A stretch of DNA of 64,000 nt from Streptomyces mangrovisoli (GCF_000974985.2 NZ_LAVA02000058.1:1-64000), one strand, 5' to 3'. Shown: positions 34,148-43,191, counted from the first letter of the stretch. The notes: generated by a model from the sequence alone, not told the origin. Numbers and translations: made by a program.

Positions 34148-35815
34148 TCATCCGCGGACCCCGGCGGGCGCGGTCGAGACGACCGAGAGCTCCTTGAACG
34201 TCGGCCACTTCTCGCCCTCGTCGTTGATGCCGGAGCGGATGGTGATGCCGCCGGAGAGTTCGGCGGCCTTCCGGGCCGACGTGTGGCTCATGGTGACCTG
34301 GCCGTCGACACGGACCGTGGTGGTCTGCCGTCCGACATCCACGGTGACCGTGTGCCGGGCCGCCCGCTTGAGCGGCCGCGAATCCACCGGCAGCCCCTTC
34401 ACGAGCAGGGTCGCCTGATCCTGGGTGATCACCACGTCCACCGGTTCCTTGCTGTTGGTCCGCACCGCCAGCGACGCCTGGTTGGTCCCGTTGCCCAGCG
34501 ACCCGAGGACCGCGGCGGCACGGTAGTCCGTCCAGTCGACGCTGCTCCTCGGCCGGTAGTCCGCCGACACGTAGTGGATCGCGGCCGGCGACCCCGGAGC
34601 CCTGGCCGGTGTCCTGCCGGAGAAGACATCCAGGTTCACTCCGTCCTGGAGCCCCTCCCAGTTGTTCACGTCGGTCAGCGGCGCGCTCGCCTCGGCCGGG
34701 ATCTGGACGTTCTGCCTGATCTTCGCCAGCAGACGCACGGGCGAGGTGTCGCGCAGGACCTCGACGCGCTGGACGTACCCCGCCGCCGCCGCCCGCCGGC
34801 TGGCGCTGAGCGGAGTGCTGGAGGTGTCGGTCATCACGATGGGGAAGTACTCGTGGAGCACCTTGCGCACCAGCGAACCGACCCCGTCGTCGCGGGGCCC
34901 GTCCGAGAAGGGGATGGCGAACATCTTCGGGGTCGGCAGGCCGTGACCGACGATGTCCTTGACGGAACCGGAGAGGTCACGGCGCACCCTCGCCCGGTAC
35001 TCGGCCGTGGTCTCCTGACGCCGCTCGTCGGGCAGCCACAGGCGGTTGGCCAGGGCAGCGCCCTCGTCGCCCTCGGCGTTCACCGCACGGCGGTCGTGCA
35101 TCGCCCGGGTGTGGCTGCCGAAGTCCCAGCGGCCGGAGCCGTGCATCTTGGCGATCTCGCGCCAGGTCAGGTAGTACGGGAGGTGCTTGTCCACCGACCC
35201 GGTGATCAGGAAGACCGTGGCGTGCATGTGGTGCTTGGCGAGGATGCGGTCGGCGTACTTCCACAGGCCGCCGGTGCCGTCGTCGAAGGTGAGCAGCACC
35301 GAACGCCTGGGCACCCGGCCGCCGGCCATGTAGTCGGTGAACTGCTGCGCGGTCAGGGTGCGGTAGCCGGCCCGCTCCAGCGCCGTGAGCTGTTCGTCGA
35401 ACGCCTTCGGGGTGAGCGCGTAGGGGCTCTTGCTCCGCGTGGCGATGTCGTGGAAGGTCAGCACCACCGGCGCGGTGCGCCCCGGCAGCTCCTGGCCCTC
35501 CTTGGTCCAGGCGGTCCGCTGAGCCGACGTGATGTGCACCTGTCGCGGCGACGCCTGCGGGGCGACGTACTTCAGGTAGAGGTAGCGGTCGATGCCCGCG
35601 GCGGCCGACACCAGCACCACGGAGAGGGTGAGCGCGCCCAGGAGGACGCGGATGGGCCACTGGGTCTGGCCCCGGCCCCAGCCGTGGTGCCGGCCCCGGC
35701 GGCGATCGTTGGCGGCCGTGCCGACGTAGTCGGCGCGCAGGCACGGTTCGGGGCCGTTGCCGTGGTCGTGCAGGACGACGTCGGCGGGCTCGCGGCGGTT
35801 GCCTCTCAGCGCCAT
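34148..35815 (-). CDS. Membrane-anchored polysaccharide deacetylase (NodB type)
   Basis: 555 aa. One membrane helix lies at residues 54-75 after a basic tail. The NodB domain includes VVLTFHDIA, LLTFDDG at residues 174-180 (catalytic and metal Asp) and SHTRAMH with His235/His240. A C-terminal beta-sandwich-like region of about 200 residues follows. It should remove acetyl groups from an N-acetylhexosamine polymer outside the cell. ATG 35815 overlaps the end of the 39-aa ORF by 10 nt; last gene of the exopolysaccharide operon. Confidence 0.92.
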   Translation of the reverse strand: MALRGNRREPADVVLHDHGNGPEPCLRADYVGTAANDRRRGRHHGWGRGQTQWPIRVLLGALTLSVVLVSAAAGIDRYLYLKYVAPQASPRQVHITSAQRTAWTKEGQELPGRTAPVVLTFHDIATRSKSPYALTPKAFDEQLTALERAGYRTLTAQQFTDYMAGGRVPRRSVLLTFDDGTGGLWKYADRILAKHHMHATVFLITGSVDKHLPYYLTWREIAKMHGSGRWDFGSHTRAMHDRRAVNAEGDEGAALANRLWLPDERRQETTAEYRARVRRDLSGSVKDIVGHGLPTPKMFAIPFSDGPRDDGVGSLVRKVLHEYFPIVMTDTSSTPLSASRRAAAAGYVQRVEVLRDTSPVRLLAKIRQNVQIPAEASAPLTDVNNWEGLQDGVNLDVFSGRTPARAPGSPAAIHYVSADYRPRSSVDWTDYRAAAVLGSLGNGTNQASLAVRTNSKEPVDVVITQDQATLLVKGLPVDSRPLKRAARHTVTVDVGRQTTTVRVDGQVTMSHTSARKAAELSGGITIRSGINDEGEKWPTFKELSVVSTAPAGVRG

Positions 35816-35925
35816 GACAGCACGTTCCCTCGGGACAGGACGATCAGATAGAGGCAGCTCACGACCGCTATGAGGAGCGCGTCGAGCGTCAGGCGGACTG
35901 ACTTGCGCTGGAGGAATTCCTTCAT
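35806..35925 (-). CDS. 39-aa single-pass membrane peptide in exopolysaccharide operon
   Basis: ATG 35925 shares one base with the glycosyltransferase stop (TGATG), and the stop at 35806 lies inside the deacetylase start. The peptide begins MKEFLQRKSVRL and then forms a single helix, LDALLIAVVSCLYLIVL, ending SRGNVLSWR. The coupling on both sides and the positively charged N-terminus with one helix argue for a real gene, possibly a synthase subunit or just a coupling ORF. Confidence 0.65.
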   Translation of the reverse strand: MKEFLQRKSVRLTLDALLIAVVSCLYLIVLSRGNVLSWR

Positions 35926-37466
35926 CACTTGGTCCTCGACCAGATACCGCGCCGGATGGTCGCGAGGGAGTAGGGCAGCAGCCAGGACAGCAGCAGCGCG
36001 GACAGCAGGCTCATCAGCGGCCGGTAACGCCAGTGGGAGTCACCGGGGTTGTCGAGCTTGAAGGCCAGACCCCAGATGCTGCCCTTGAGGATCACGCCGC
36101 TCAGGTACAGCACGCTCACGAAGAGTCCGCCCTGCATCGGCGCCCAGATCATGTGCCGTACGGCCATCAGCGGCGCGGCCAGCACCCACAGCACATGGCC
36201 GTAGTACAGGCAGGACGGGAAGAAGCCGCGGCGCCACATGAACGTGCCGGTGAAGAAGGTGTTGCGGATGAAGCTCTTCTTCCAGCGGATCTGCTGCTTC
36301 ATGAACGGCCCGAAGTGCTCGGGCACGTTGGTCCACACCTTCGCCGACTGGACGTAGCCGATGCGCCACTTGCGCTCGGGGTAGTCCTGCGCCGTCACGA
36401 ACGAGGAGTCCGCGTACTGCTTCTTGAGGCGCCTGCCGACCCATTTCTGTCCCAGCACGTAACCGGTGAGCTGGCGGTCGGTGGCGAACCGGAAGGGCGC
36501 GCCGAGGAATCGGTCACCGGCCCAGGCCGGGAAGTAGTTGTACACGGCGTCCCGGCGGAACACGGCCAGCGGGCCGGAGACGCAGGTGACCGAACCGAAG
36601 ACCGACTCGGCGGCCTTGGCGACCCGGAACTGGCCCTCGTACCAGACGTCCTGGGCCTTGGTGAAGACGGTCTTGTCGACGTTGAGCGCGCGGCAGTGGC
36701 CGCTGACCGCGCCGAGTTCGGCGTGGTCGACCAGCGCCTGCACGCAGCGGCGCAGCGCGTCGGGGGCCAGGACGCAGTCGGAGTCGGTGAAGGCGAGGAC
36801 GTCGCCGTCGGCCTGTTCGCAGCCGCGCACCAGGGCGTGCTTCTTGCCGAGGTTCTTCTCCAGGTTGATCACGGTGATGTCGAGCTCGACCGCGAGCCGG
36901 GCCAGGATCTCCCGGGTCCCGTCCTCGGAGAGGTCGTCGATCACGATGATGTCGAGGTTCGGGTAGTCGCTGGCGGCCATCGAGCGGACGCAGTCCTCGA
37001 TGCACTCGACCTCGTCCTTGACCGCGAGCAGGAAGCTCACCTTCGGCACGGCCGGCAGCGGCGGAAAGGTGTCGAGGTCCTTGGGGCGCCTGCGCAGCGT
37101 GCGGACCGACGGGTCGTCGTAGCGGCTGTACGCGATCTGGAGCATGGCGATGGTGCCGGTCAGGACCGTGAGCCCGTAGCCGATGACCAGCGGTTTCGCC
37201 GGAAGCAGCGGGGCCTCGCGGGCCAGCACCAGTCCCAGCGGCAGCAGGCAGAACATGGCCAGCACCCGCCGCACCGCGAAGCGCACATCGGTCTGCATGC
37301 GGTCCGTCCAGCGGGTCAGCAGGCCGGGCGGGCGGCTGACCGCGGCGGCCGAGCGGACCGGCGGCAGCGGCACGCTCACGTTCCGCTGAGGGGCGGACGG
37401 GATGAGCCCGCAGTCGGTGGGGTCCACCGCGGCCCTCACGTGCCGTCCCGTCTCGATCGTGTCCAT
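35925..37466 (-). CDS. Family 2 glycosyltransferase, hyaluronan-synthase-like
   Basis: 513 aa. N-terminal membrane helices (FCLLPLGLVLA, VIGYGLTVLTGTIAML) precede the GT-A domain, with IVIDDLSEDGT at residues 174-184, TDSDC at residues 227-231 and QQIRW further on. Three or four C-terminal helices complete the processive synthase plan. It should polymerise and export a beta-linked polysaccharide from UDP-sugars. ATG 37466 follows GAGG at 5 nt; an in-frame ATG 37496 has no ribosome site. With the UDP-sugar dehydrogenase upstream a uronic-acid-containing, hyaluronan-like polymer is plausible; the linked deacetylase suggests partial de-N-acetylation. Confidence 0.92.
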   Translation of the reverse strand: MDTIETGRHVRAAVDPTDCGLIPSAPQRNVSVPLPPVRSAAAVSRPPGLLTRWTDRMQTDVRFAVRRVLAMFCLLPLGLVLAREAPLLPAKPLVIGYGLTVLTGTIAMLQIAYSRYDDPSVRTLRRRPKDLDTFPPLPAVPKVSFLLAVKDEVECIEDCVRSMAASDYPNLDIIVIDDLSEDGTREILARLAVELDITVINLEKNLGKKHALVRGCEQADGDVLAFTDSDCVLAPDALRRCVQALVDHAELGAVSGHCRALNVDKTVFTKAQDVWYEGQFRVAKAAESVFGSVTCVSGPLAVFRRDAVYNYFPAWAGDRFLGAPFRFATDRQLTGYVLGQKWVGRRLKKQYADSSFVTAQDYPERKWRIGYVQSAKVWTNVPEHFGPFMKQQIRWKKSFIRNTFFTGTFMWRRGFFPSCLYYGHVLWVLAAPLMAVRHMIWAPMQGGLFVSVLYLSGVILKGSIWGLAFKLDNPGDSHWRYRPLMSLLSALLLSWLLPYSLATIRRGIWSRTK

Positions 37467-37567
37467 GACGTCCTCACGTACCGTCTGTCCGGGCATGCGA
37501 TCCGGCTGGCCCCCGGCCGCCGCCGAACCGAGGAGCGGCGCGGCGGCGCCGGGCATCGCCCGGTCGG

Positions 37568-38911
37568 TCACAGGGTGTCCTTGGCCGCCACGTCCTCGAG
37601 GCGGTAGGTCGCGTCCAGGATGTCGTCGCGGCCCCCCAGCCAGGCCAGATCGGCGTTCGGGTGCACGGTGTGGACCAGCACCAGGTCCCAGTCGTGGTCC
37701 TGCGGCGCGACCAGGCTCTCCTGGATGCCGCCCGCCACCTTGGCGGTACGCACCATCGAGTCGGTGAAGCGGACCTCGGCGCCCTCGCGCACGAGTTCCT
37801 CGAAGATCTCGAGCGCGGGCGACTCGCGCAGGTCCTCGACGCCCGGCTTGTACGCCATGCCGACGATCAGGATCCGGGCGCCGGTCAGGGGCCTGCCGCG
37901 CTCGCCCAGCGCCTCGCGCACCCGGCGCACCACATGGTGCGGACGGCCCGCGATGGCGTTCATCGCGGCCTCCACCAGCGGGGAGGTGTGGCGCTCGGCG
38001 CGCAGCTGCCACAGCAGGTAGTGCGGGTCGCAGGGGATGCAGTGACCGCCGACACCGGGGCCGGGATAGAAGGGCATGAAGCCGAACGGCTTCGTCGAGG
38101 CGGCCTCGATGACCGGGATCGGGTCCAGGCCGAGGACGCGGCAGTTGTCGGCGAACTCGTTGGCCAGCGCGATGTTGACCGCGCGGAAGGTGTTCTCCCA
38201 GAGCTTGGTCATCTCGGCGGCCTCGGGCGAGGGCAGCACGTACACCGAGGAGGCGGTACGGGTGAGCACCGAGATGGCCCGGTCGATGGTCTCCTGGCCG
38301 GCGCCGCCGACCACACGGGGGGTGGTGTCCTGGGTGTGGCTGGCGTTGCCCGGGTCGATGCGTTCGGGCGAGAAGGCGACGAAGATGTCCTCGCCGACGG
38401 TGAAGCCGCGCTCGGTGAGCGGCTCGGTCAGCAGGTCGCGGGTGGTGCCGACGTAGGTGGTGGAGGTCAGCATCAACAGCTGGCCGGGGACGGCGTGTTC
38501 GACGACGGAGGCGGCCGCGGCAGTCAACGCCCGCAGGTCGGGGGCGAGATGGCGGTCCACGGGGGTCGGCACGCACACCAGCACGGTGCGGGCGCGGGCG
38601 ATCGCCGCGGGGTCGTCGGTGAGGGTGAAGTTCGCGTCGCCGTTGAACTTGTTGAGCCGCTCCAGGTCGCTGGGCAGCAGGTCGACGTCACCGATGCGGA
38701 TGTCGTCGAGCCGCTCCGGGCTCGCGTCGATGCCGATCACCTCGGTGCCGGCGGCCAGCAGGCCGAGCGCCGTGGGGAGGCCGACATAGCCGAGACCTAC
38801 GACTGCCACGGCCCCGACGTCCGGGGTGGTCAAGGCGACCTGGCGGCTGTCGGGCTCGAAAGCCGCGCCAAGGTGCAGTCCTTGAGAGGCGGGCAGGGTG
38901 TTCACGGTCAT
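37568..38911 (-). CDS. Nucleotide-sugar (UDP-sugar) dehydrogenase
   Basis: 447 aa. The Rossmann site VAVVGLGYVGLPTALGLL lies at residues 35-52, LTSTTYVGTTRDLL at about 148, a Lys/Asn region (KLWENTFRAVNIALANEFAD) at about 236, and the catalytic Cys291 in GVGGHCIPCDPHYLL. It oxidises a UDP-hexose or UDP-N-acetylhexosamine twice with NAD to the uronic acid. The GGHCIPxDP form is closer to UDP-HexNAc dehydrogenases (WbpA/WecC group) than to UDP-glucose dehydrogenase, so the product is uncertain. ATG 38911 follows GGAG. First gene of the exopolysaccharide operon. Confidence 0.92.
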   Translation of the reverse strand: MTVNTLPASQGLHLGAAFEPDSRQVALTTPDVGAVAVVGLGYVGLPTALGLLAAGTEVIGIDASPERLDDIRIGDVDLLPSDLERLNKFNGDANFTLTDDPAAIARARTVLVCVPTPVDRHLAPDLRALTAAAASVVEHAVPGQLLMLTSTTYVGTTRDLLTEPLTERGFTVGEDIFVAFSPERIDPGNASHTQDTTPRVVGGAGQETIDRAISVLTRTASSVYVLPSPEAAEMTKLWENTFRAVNIALANEFADNCRVLGLDPIPVIEAASTKPFGFMPFYPGPGVGGHCIPCDPHYLLWQLRAERHTSPLVEAAMNAIAGRPHHVVRRVREALGERGRPLTGARILIVGMAYKPGVEDLRESPALEIFEELVREGAEVRFTDSMVRTAKVAGGIQESLVAPQDHDWDLVLVHTVHPNADLAWLGGRDDILDATYRLEDVAAKDTL

Positions 38912-38964
38912 CTTCGACGCTCCAGGGACGACGCTCTCGGGTGCACGCCGAGGGGCGCGCATGC

Positions 38965-38997
38965 ATTGCTGTGGGTTTGAAACCCTTTTGGTGCAAT
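38965..38997. promoter_or_regulatory. Nested palindrome upstream of exopolysaccharide operon
   Basis: GGGTTTGAAACCC (38973-38985) is an exact dyad around one central base, enclosed by outer arms ATTGC (38965-38969) and GCAAT (38993-38997). It is 54 nt before the dehydrogenase start. An operator is likely; an RNA hairpin is possible. The rest of 38912-39450 (539 bp without a gene) is comparatively A+T-rich near 39000-39150 and contains a second dyad at 39373. Confidence 0.45.
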
Positions 38998-39372
38998 GTC
39001 CTTGATGTCCTCAACGATCCCAACTGATCCAAACTTGGTCAAGGGGAAGAAAAGTCCCGGCAATCCGGGCCTAAAGTCCTTTACCGCGCCATTACCTGCG
39101 CCCCCACCAGGACTTTCCACTGGCCAGGCACTCCGGAAAGCCTCCCTACGGGCGGATCGGTGTGACGTAGCAGGCAGTTTCACGGGGTGCGCCGTGGAAG
39201 AATGGGTGAGGCCACGGAGTCACGGCTCCGTGTGCGCGGCGCCACGCAGGTGAAGCGACCCGGGCGCCGGACAAGGCGAGTGGTTCCCCACCACCGCGAA
39301 GCGCCGGACCCGTTCCACGAGCCGGCTGAAGAACGCGAACAAGCAGGCAACCCCTATGACTTGTGGCACAGC

Positions 39373-39389
39373 GGCGGCATCATGCCGCC
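39373..39389. promoter_or_regulatory. 17-bp palindrome before LamG lipoprotein gene
   Basis: GGCGGCAT-C-ATGCCGCC, exact 8-bp arms, 61 nt before ATG 39451. It may be an operator or a leader hairpin. Confidence 0.35.
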
Positions 39390-39450
39390 GTCCATCCCTG
39401 TCGGGCGCATCGCCGAGACGCCTCCCCGCCTACTCCAGGGCGCTCGGGTC

Positions 39451-40344
39451 ATGACCCGGGGGCGACGCGTCACCTGCCTGCTGGCCGTACTCGTCGCGGG
39501 TGGTGTGGTGACGCAGACGGCCTGTGGCGGCCGGCCCGCGTCCGACGCCGAGCCCGTGTCCTACGACTCCGCGGTTCGGACCGACGACCCGGCCCTCTAC
39601 CTGCCGCTCGACTCCGCCGACGCCGCGAAGCAGCCCGCGGGTGCGCTGAAGGCCGTCTACCATCACGCACCCGGCACCGCCCCCATGCCCAACGGCGACC
39701 GGGCCATGCTGTTCGACGGGACCTCGCAGTACGTGGAGGTCCCGGACGACGACAGCCTGTCCGTCACCACGACCGGTGAACTGACCGTCGAGGCGTGGGT
39801 ACGGCCCGACACGCTCGCCTTCGCCAGGACCACCGGCTCCGGCTACGTCAACTGGCTCGGCAAGGTGTCCAGCAGGGAGGTCCGGACCGAGTGGCTGGCC
39901 CGCATGTACTCGCGGGACAACGACGAACTTCGTCAGAACCGCATCAGCGGATACGTCTTCAACCCGGACGGCGGGCTCGGCGCCGGATCCTATTTCGAGG
40001 ACCGGATCACCCCTGGCGAGTGGATCCACTACACGCTGGTCATCAACACCCGCGCGAAGAGCGACGCCTACCCGGCCGGATACGTCAAGATCTACAAGAA
40101 CGGGGTCCTCCGCGACCAGGACTCCCTCGACGACTACGACATCGAACCCGCCAACACCGACACCCCGATGCGGATCGGCACGGCCGGCACCAAGTCGTTC
40201 TTCAAGGGCGCGATCGGCAAGGTCGCCGTCTACGACTCCGAGGTGTCCAAGTCCCGCCTGGCCGCCCACTACCGGGCCATGGCCGAGAGCCCTCGGACGG
40301 ACCGGACGACTGCCAAGATTGCGTCATGCGCGACCGACGACTGA
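39451..40344 (+). CDS. Secreted LamG/concanavalin-like domain protein
   Basis: 297 aa from ATG 39451. A basic n-region (MTRGRR) and a hydrophobic stretch form a signal peptide ending VVTQTACGG. The Cys suggests a lipoprotein, but the -3 Gln is not canonical. The rest is a single LamG-like jelly roll: DPALYLPLDSADAAK, MLFDGTSQYVEVPDDDSL, LTVEAWVRPDTL and AAHYRAM at the end. Such domains bind carbohydrate or surface ligands. Frames open upstream to 39187 lack a ribosome site. It is divergent from the exopolysaccharide operon and could bind that polymer (inference). Confidence 0.88.
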   Translation: MTRGRRVTCLLAVLVAGGVVTQTACGGRPASDAEPVSYDSAVRTDDPALYLPLDSADAAKQPAGALKAVYHHAPGTAPMPNGDRAMLFDGTSQYVEVPDDDSLSVTTTGELTVEAWVRPDTLAFARTTGSGYVNWLGKVSSREVRTEWLARMYSRDNDELRQNRISGYVFNPDGGLGAGSYFEDRITPGEWIHYTLVINTRAKSDAYPAGYVKIYKNGVLRDQDSLDDYDIEPANTDTPMRIGTAGTKSFFKGAIGKVAVYDSEVSKSRLAAHYRAMAESPRTDRTTAKIASCATDD

Positions 40345-40409
40345 GAGAGAGCGGGTCGCCCGACGTACAAGGGAGCAGCCAGTTTCCGCTCCCCACGAAG
40401 GGCACTTCA

Positions 40410-40964
40410 TTGACTCCGCGCCGCATCGCCCCCGCACTCGTCGCAGGCCTCGCCGCCACGCTTCTGCTGGGAGCGTGCGGCACCTCCTCGAACAGCGCCG
40501 ACCCGAGCGACGCCGCCCCGGCCGCCACCACCCCCGCGGCCTCGCCGTCGACCGCCTCGACACCCGCCGCGGACAGCACGGCGGGGAGCGCGGGCACGGG
40601 CATCACCACCGCGCTGAAGGCCTCGTCGATCACCGGCCTGGGCAGCGTGGTCACGGACGCCAACGGAATGACCCTGTACCGCTACGACAAGGACGAGCCG
40701 TCCCCGTCGAAGTGGACGTGCAAGGGTGTGTGCACGCAGACGTGGATCCCCGTCATCGAGCAGGACACCATGGAGACCGTCGGGGTCGAGTCGAGCCTGC
40801 TCGGCACGGTCCACCGCAACGGCATGAAGCAGGTCACCCTGGCGGGCTGGCCGCTGTACCGGTACGTGGGCGACACCCGGGCCGGGGAGGCCAACGGCCA
40901 GGACAAGGACCGGCAGTGGCACGCCGTCACCCCGTCCGGAGCGAGGGCCACCACGACGAACTGA
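40410..40964 (+). CDS. Secreted-repeat (COG4315) lipoprotein
   Basis: 184 aa. A signal peptide with lipobox LLLGACG is followed by an Ala/Ser/Thr/Pro linker. Then come two repeats of the family: GLGSVVTDANGMTLYRYDKD with a Cys pair (WTCKGVCTQTW), and GTVHRNGMKQVTLAGWPLYR with FxGD-like YVGDTRAGEANGQ. These surface lipoproteins often lie near redox or sigma-factor loci, but no function is proven. The start seems to be TTG 40410, 7 nt after GAAGGG. Confidence 0.88.
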   Translation: MTPRRIAPALVAGLAATLLLGACGTSSNSADPSDAAPAATTPAASPSTASTPAADSTAGSAGTGITTALKASSITGLGSVVTDANGMTLYRYDKDEPSPSKWTCKGVCTQTWIPVIEQDTMETVGVESSLLGTVHRNGMKQVTLAGWPLYRYVGDTRAGEANGQDKDRQWHAVTPSGARATTTN

Positions 40965-41088
40965 CGCGCGGCGCCTCGTCATGAAGGGGGCCGACGCCCG
41001 CGATCGGCCGAGCGGTCAGCAGGCGGCGATCAGTCGCGTCAACCCGAGTTCCGCGGCCCAGGCCTCCTCGAGGAGGTAGCGGCTCACC

Positions 41089-41997
41089 TCATGACCCGTC
41101 ACCCGCGTCGCGCGGCGTCGCGGAGGCGTGGCGCGCGTTCTGGTCCCGCTCCGTCGTGGCGGACCAGTTGGCGAGCAGTTTCAGGCCGTCCTCGGCGGCG
41201 GTGCCGGGAGGCGCGCTGTAGACGATGAGGCTCAAGCCGCTCTCGTCCGGCAGGCTCAGGGTCTCCTGGTCGAGTTCCAGGGCGCCGACGACCGGATGGT
41301 CGAGGCGTTTCGTGCTCTCGCGGAAGACGTGCACGTCCTGGGCTCCCCACATCACGCGGAACGCGTCGCTGCGGGTGGACAGTTCACCGATCAGGTTGGA
41401 CAACTCCCGGTCGTAGGGACGCTTTCCCGCCTCCATGCGCAGCGCGCCCACGGCGAAGCGGGCCATGCGCTCCCAGTCGACGTAGAACCGTCTGGCCGCG
41501 GGGTTGAAGAACGAGAACCGGGCGATGTTGGCGCCGCAGGTGGGGTCCGCGAACATCTCCGCATACAGGGCGCGCCCCAGCGGGTTGGCGTGCAGCGCGT
41601 CCAGGCGGTTGTTCATCACGCACGCCGGCAGCCCCGGCATACCCGCCACGATCCGCGCCACGCTCGGCCGTACCGCGGGCCGCGGCGCCCCCTGCCGTAC
41701 CCGCGGCTCGTGCACCGGACCGGCGGCGCGCGCGAGGTCGTACAGATGCATCCGCTCGGTGTCGTCGAGCCGCAACGCGTGGGCGAGGGCGTCGAGAACG
41801 CCGTCGGAGACGCCCTTGAGGTTGCCGCGCTCCAGGCGTGTGTAGTACTCGACGCTCACCCCGGCGAGCGTCGCGACCTCTCCCCTGCGCAGCCCCGGCA
41901 CCCGCCGCTGACCGTACGTGGCGAGGCCCGCCTGCTCGGGGGTGATCCTCTCGCGTCGGGAGCGGAGGAATGCGCTGACGGCGTCCCGGTTGTCCAT
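41089..41997 (-). CDS. XRE-family regulator with MmyB-like domain
   Basis: 302 aa. The helix-turn-helix is VPGLRRGEVATLAGVSVEYY followed by TRLERGNLKGVSDGVLDAL. The MmyB-like ligand domain contains MNNRLDALHANPLGRALYAE and DVHVFRESTKRLDHPVVG. ATG 41997 has no clear ribosome site and a TACCCT -10 candidate 7 nt upstream, so it is probably leaderless. It is divergent from the SnoaL-like gene and probably regulates it. Same family as the regulator at 20418. Confidence 0.92.
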   Translation of the reverse strand: MDNRDAVSAFLRSRRERITPEQAGLATYGQRRVPGLRRGEVATLAGVSVEYYTRLERGNLKGVSDGVLDALAHALRLDDTERMHLYDLARAAGPVHEPRVRQGAPRPAVRPSVARIVAGMPGLPACVMNNRLDALHANPLGRALYAEMFADPTCGANIARFSFFNPAARRFYVDWERMARFAVGALRMEAGKRPYDRELSNLIGELSTRSDAFRVMWGAQDVHVFRESTKRLDHPVVGALELDQETLSLPDESGLSLIVYSAPPGTAAEDGLKLLANWSATTERDQNARHASATPRDAGDGS

Positions 41998-42175
41998 GCC
42001 GCCAGGGTAGGCACCCGACGGGGCGGTTGGGGGTCCCTGCCGGTACCCCTCACAGCAGGGACTCCCCCGGCACGGGCGACTGCCGTTGCATGGTGCGTGC
42101 CCGGACACCTCCGGGACTCGCACCCGGATCCCTCCGGGGCTCGTACACCTCGACGACGCCGAAAGGGCACACACG

Positions 42176-42610
42176 ATGAGCAACCACGGTGAGACGGCGA
42201 CGCAGCACCCCGCGGATGTCGTACGCGGCCTGTACGACGCGCTGGCCAAGGGAGACGTGCCGGGTGTCCTGGCCAGGCTCGACGCCGACGTGACCGTCGA
42301 CGAGCCGGCCCCGCTCCCCTACGGCGGCGTGCACCGGGGCCGGGAGGCGTTCGTGGGATCGGTCCTGGGCCCGATGACGGGCTGGGCGGACGTCGCCGTC
42401 ACCGGTACCGAGGTGTTCGAGGGCCCGGCCGGGGTCGTCGGGAAGGTCAGCGGGACCCTCACGGCACACTCCACGGGAGAGCGGTTCCCGCTGATCATGG
42501 TCGAGATCCACCAGGTCGGGGGCGACACGGTCCGCGAGATCGACGTCTTCGTCAAGGATCCGCACGAACTCGCCGCGTTCTTCGCGCGTGCGGAGGCGGG
42601 CACCCGCTGA
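42176..42610 (+). CDS. SnoaL-like / NTF2-fold protein
   Basis: 144 aa. An NTF2-like fold is suggested by VVRGLYDALAKGDVPGVLAR, ADVTVDEPAPLPYGGVHRGR, VVGKVSGTLTAHSTGE and EIHQVGGDTVREIDVFVKD. Members include ketosteroid-isomerase-like and polyketide-cyclase-like enzymes; the active-site set cannot be assigned here. ATG 42176 follows AAAGGG. Divergent from the XRE regulator. Confidence 0.9.
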   Translation: MSNHGETATQHPADVVRGLYDALAKGDVPGVLARLDADVTVDEPAPLPYGGVHRGREAFVGSVLGPMTGWADVAVTGTEVFEGPAGVVGKVSGTLTAHSTGERFPLIMVEIHQVGGDTVREIDVFVKDPHELAAFFARAEAGTR

Positions 42611-42670
42611 CGGCGACCGGGGCCGCCCACCTGGCGCGGCCCCGGGCCCCGACTCGCCGGTCCGCCCGGC

Positions 42671-43084
42671 TCAGCCGAACCCGATCCCGAGGAGCAGCGT
42701 GCCGATGGACGCCAGGGTGAGGCCCAAGGGGATCAGGCTCACCCCGATGCCCACACCGAGGCTCTTCCGCCTGGCGAAGTACCACGGCACACCCAGCGAG
42801 ACCAGCGCCAGCAGGAGCAGGACCAGGGCCGCGCCGATCGAGGCCTCCGTCCGTCCGCAGGGGTTGCCGGCGGTGCACGAGTCCAACGCCATCGGGGACA
42901 CCAGCATCAGGAAGGCCGCGACGAGTTGGACCGGCAGCGCCACCACCACCCCGACCACGGGGGCGATCCACCACTTCCGCCGGGGCGGCACCCCGTCGGC
43001 GGGCAGCGGTCCTCCCGCGAACGGTGACGGTGTCGGAGTCGGAAAGGGCTGCATGGAGCCCTGCGGTCTGGCGGGTGTGTTCAT
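42671..43084 (-). CDS. Small membrane protein with three helices
   Basis: 137 aa. A Pro-rich N-terminus (QPFPTPTPSPFAGGPLPADG) is followed by about three helices (IAPVVGVVVALPVQLVAAFL, ASIGAALVLLLLALVSLG, GIGVSLIPLGLTLASIGTLL). There are two Cys in the short loop between the first two (SCTAGNPCG). Family not recognised. It is separated from the sigma operon by a hairpin terminator. Confidence 0.8.
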   Translation of the reverse strand: MNTPARPQGSMQPFPTPTPSPFAGGPLPADGVPPRRKWWIAPVVGVVVALPVQLVAAFLMLVSPMALDSCTAGNPCGRTEASIGAALVLLLLALVSLGVPWYFARRKSLGVGIGVSLIPLGLTLASIGTLLLGIGFG

Positions 43085-43141
43085 GGAGACAGTATGACGT
43101 TCTGGTGATCATCCGGTGAAGGGGGTGCGGGGCGCGGCGGA

Positions 43142-43172
43142 GGGGGCGGCACGTGGTCTGCGTGCCGCCCCC
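43142..43172. terminator. Hairpin terminator after SigE-family operon
   Basis: 12-bp perfect stem (43142-43153 with 43161-43172), 7-nt loop, 20 nt after the stop of the minus-strand gene ending at 43192. Confidence 0.7.
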
Positions 43173-43191
43173 GGCGTGGCGCAGTGCGTGC

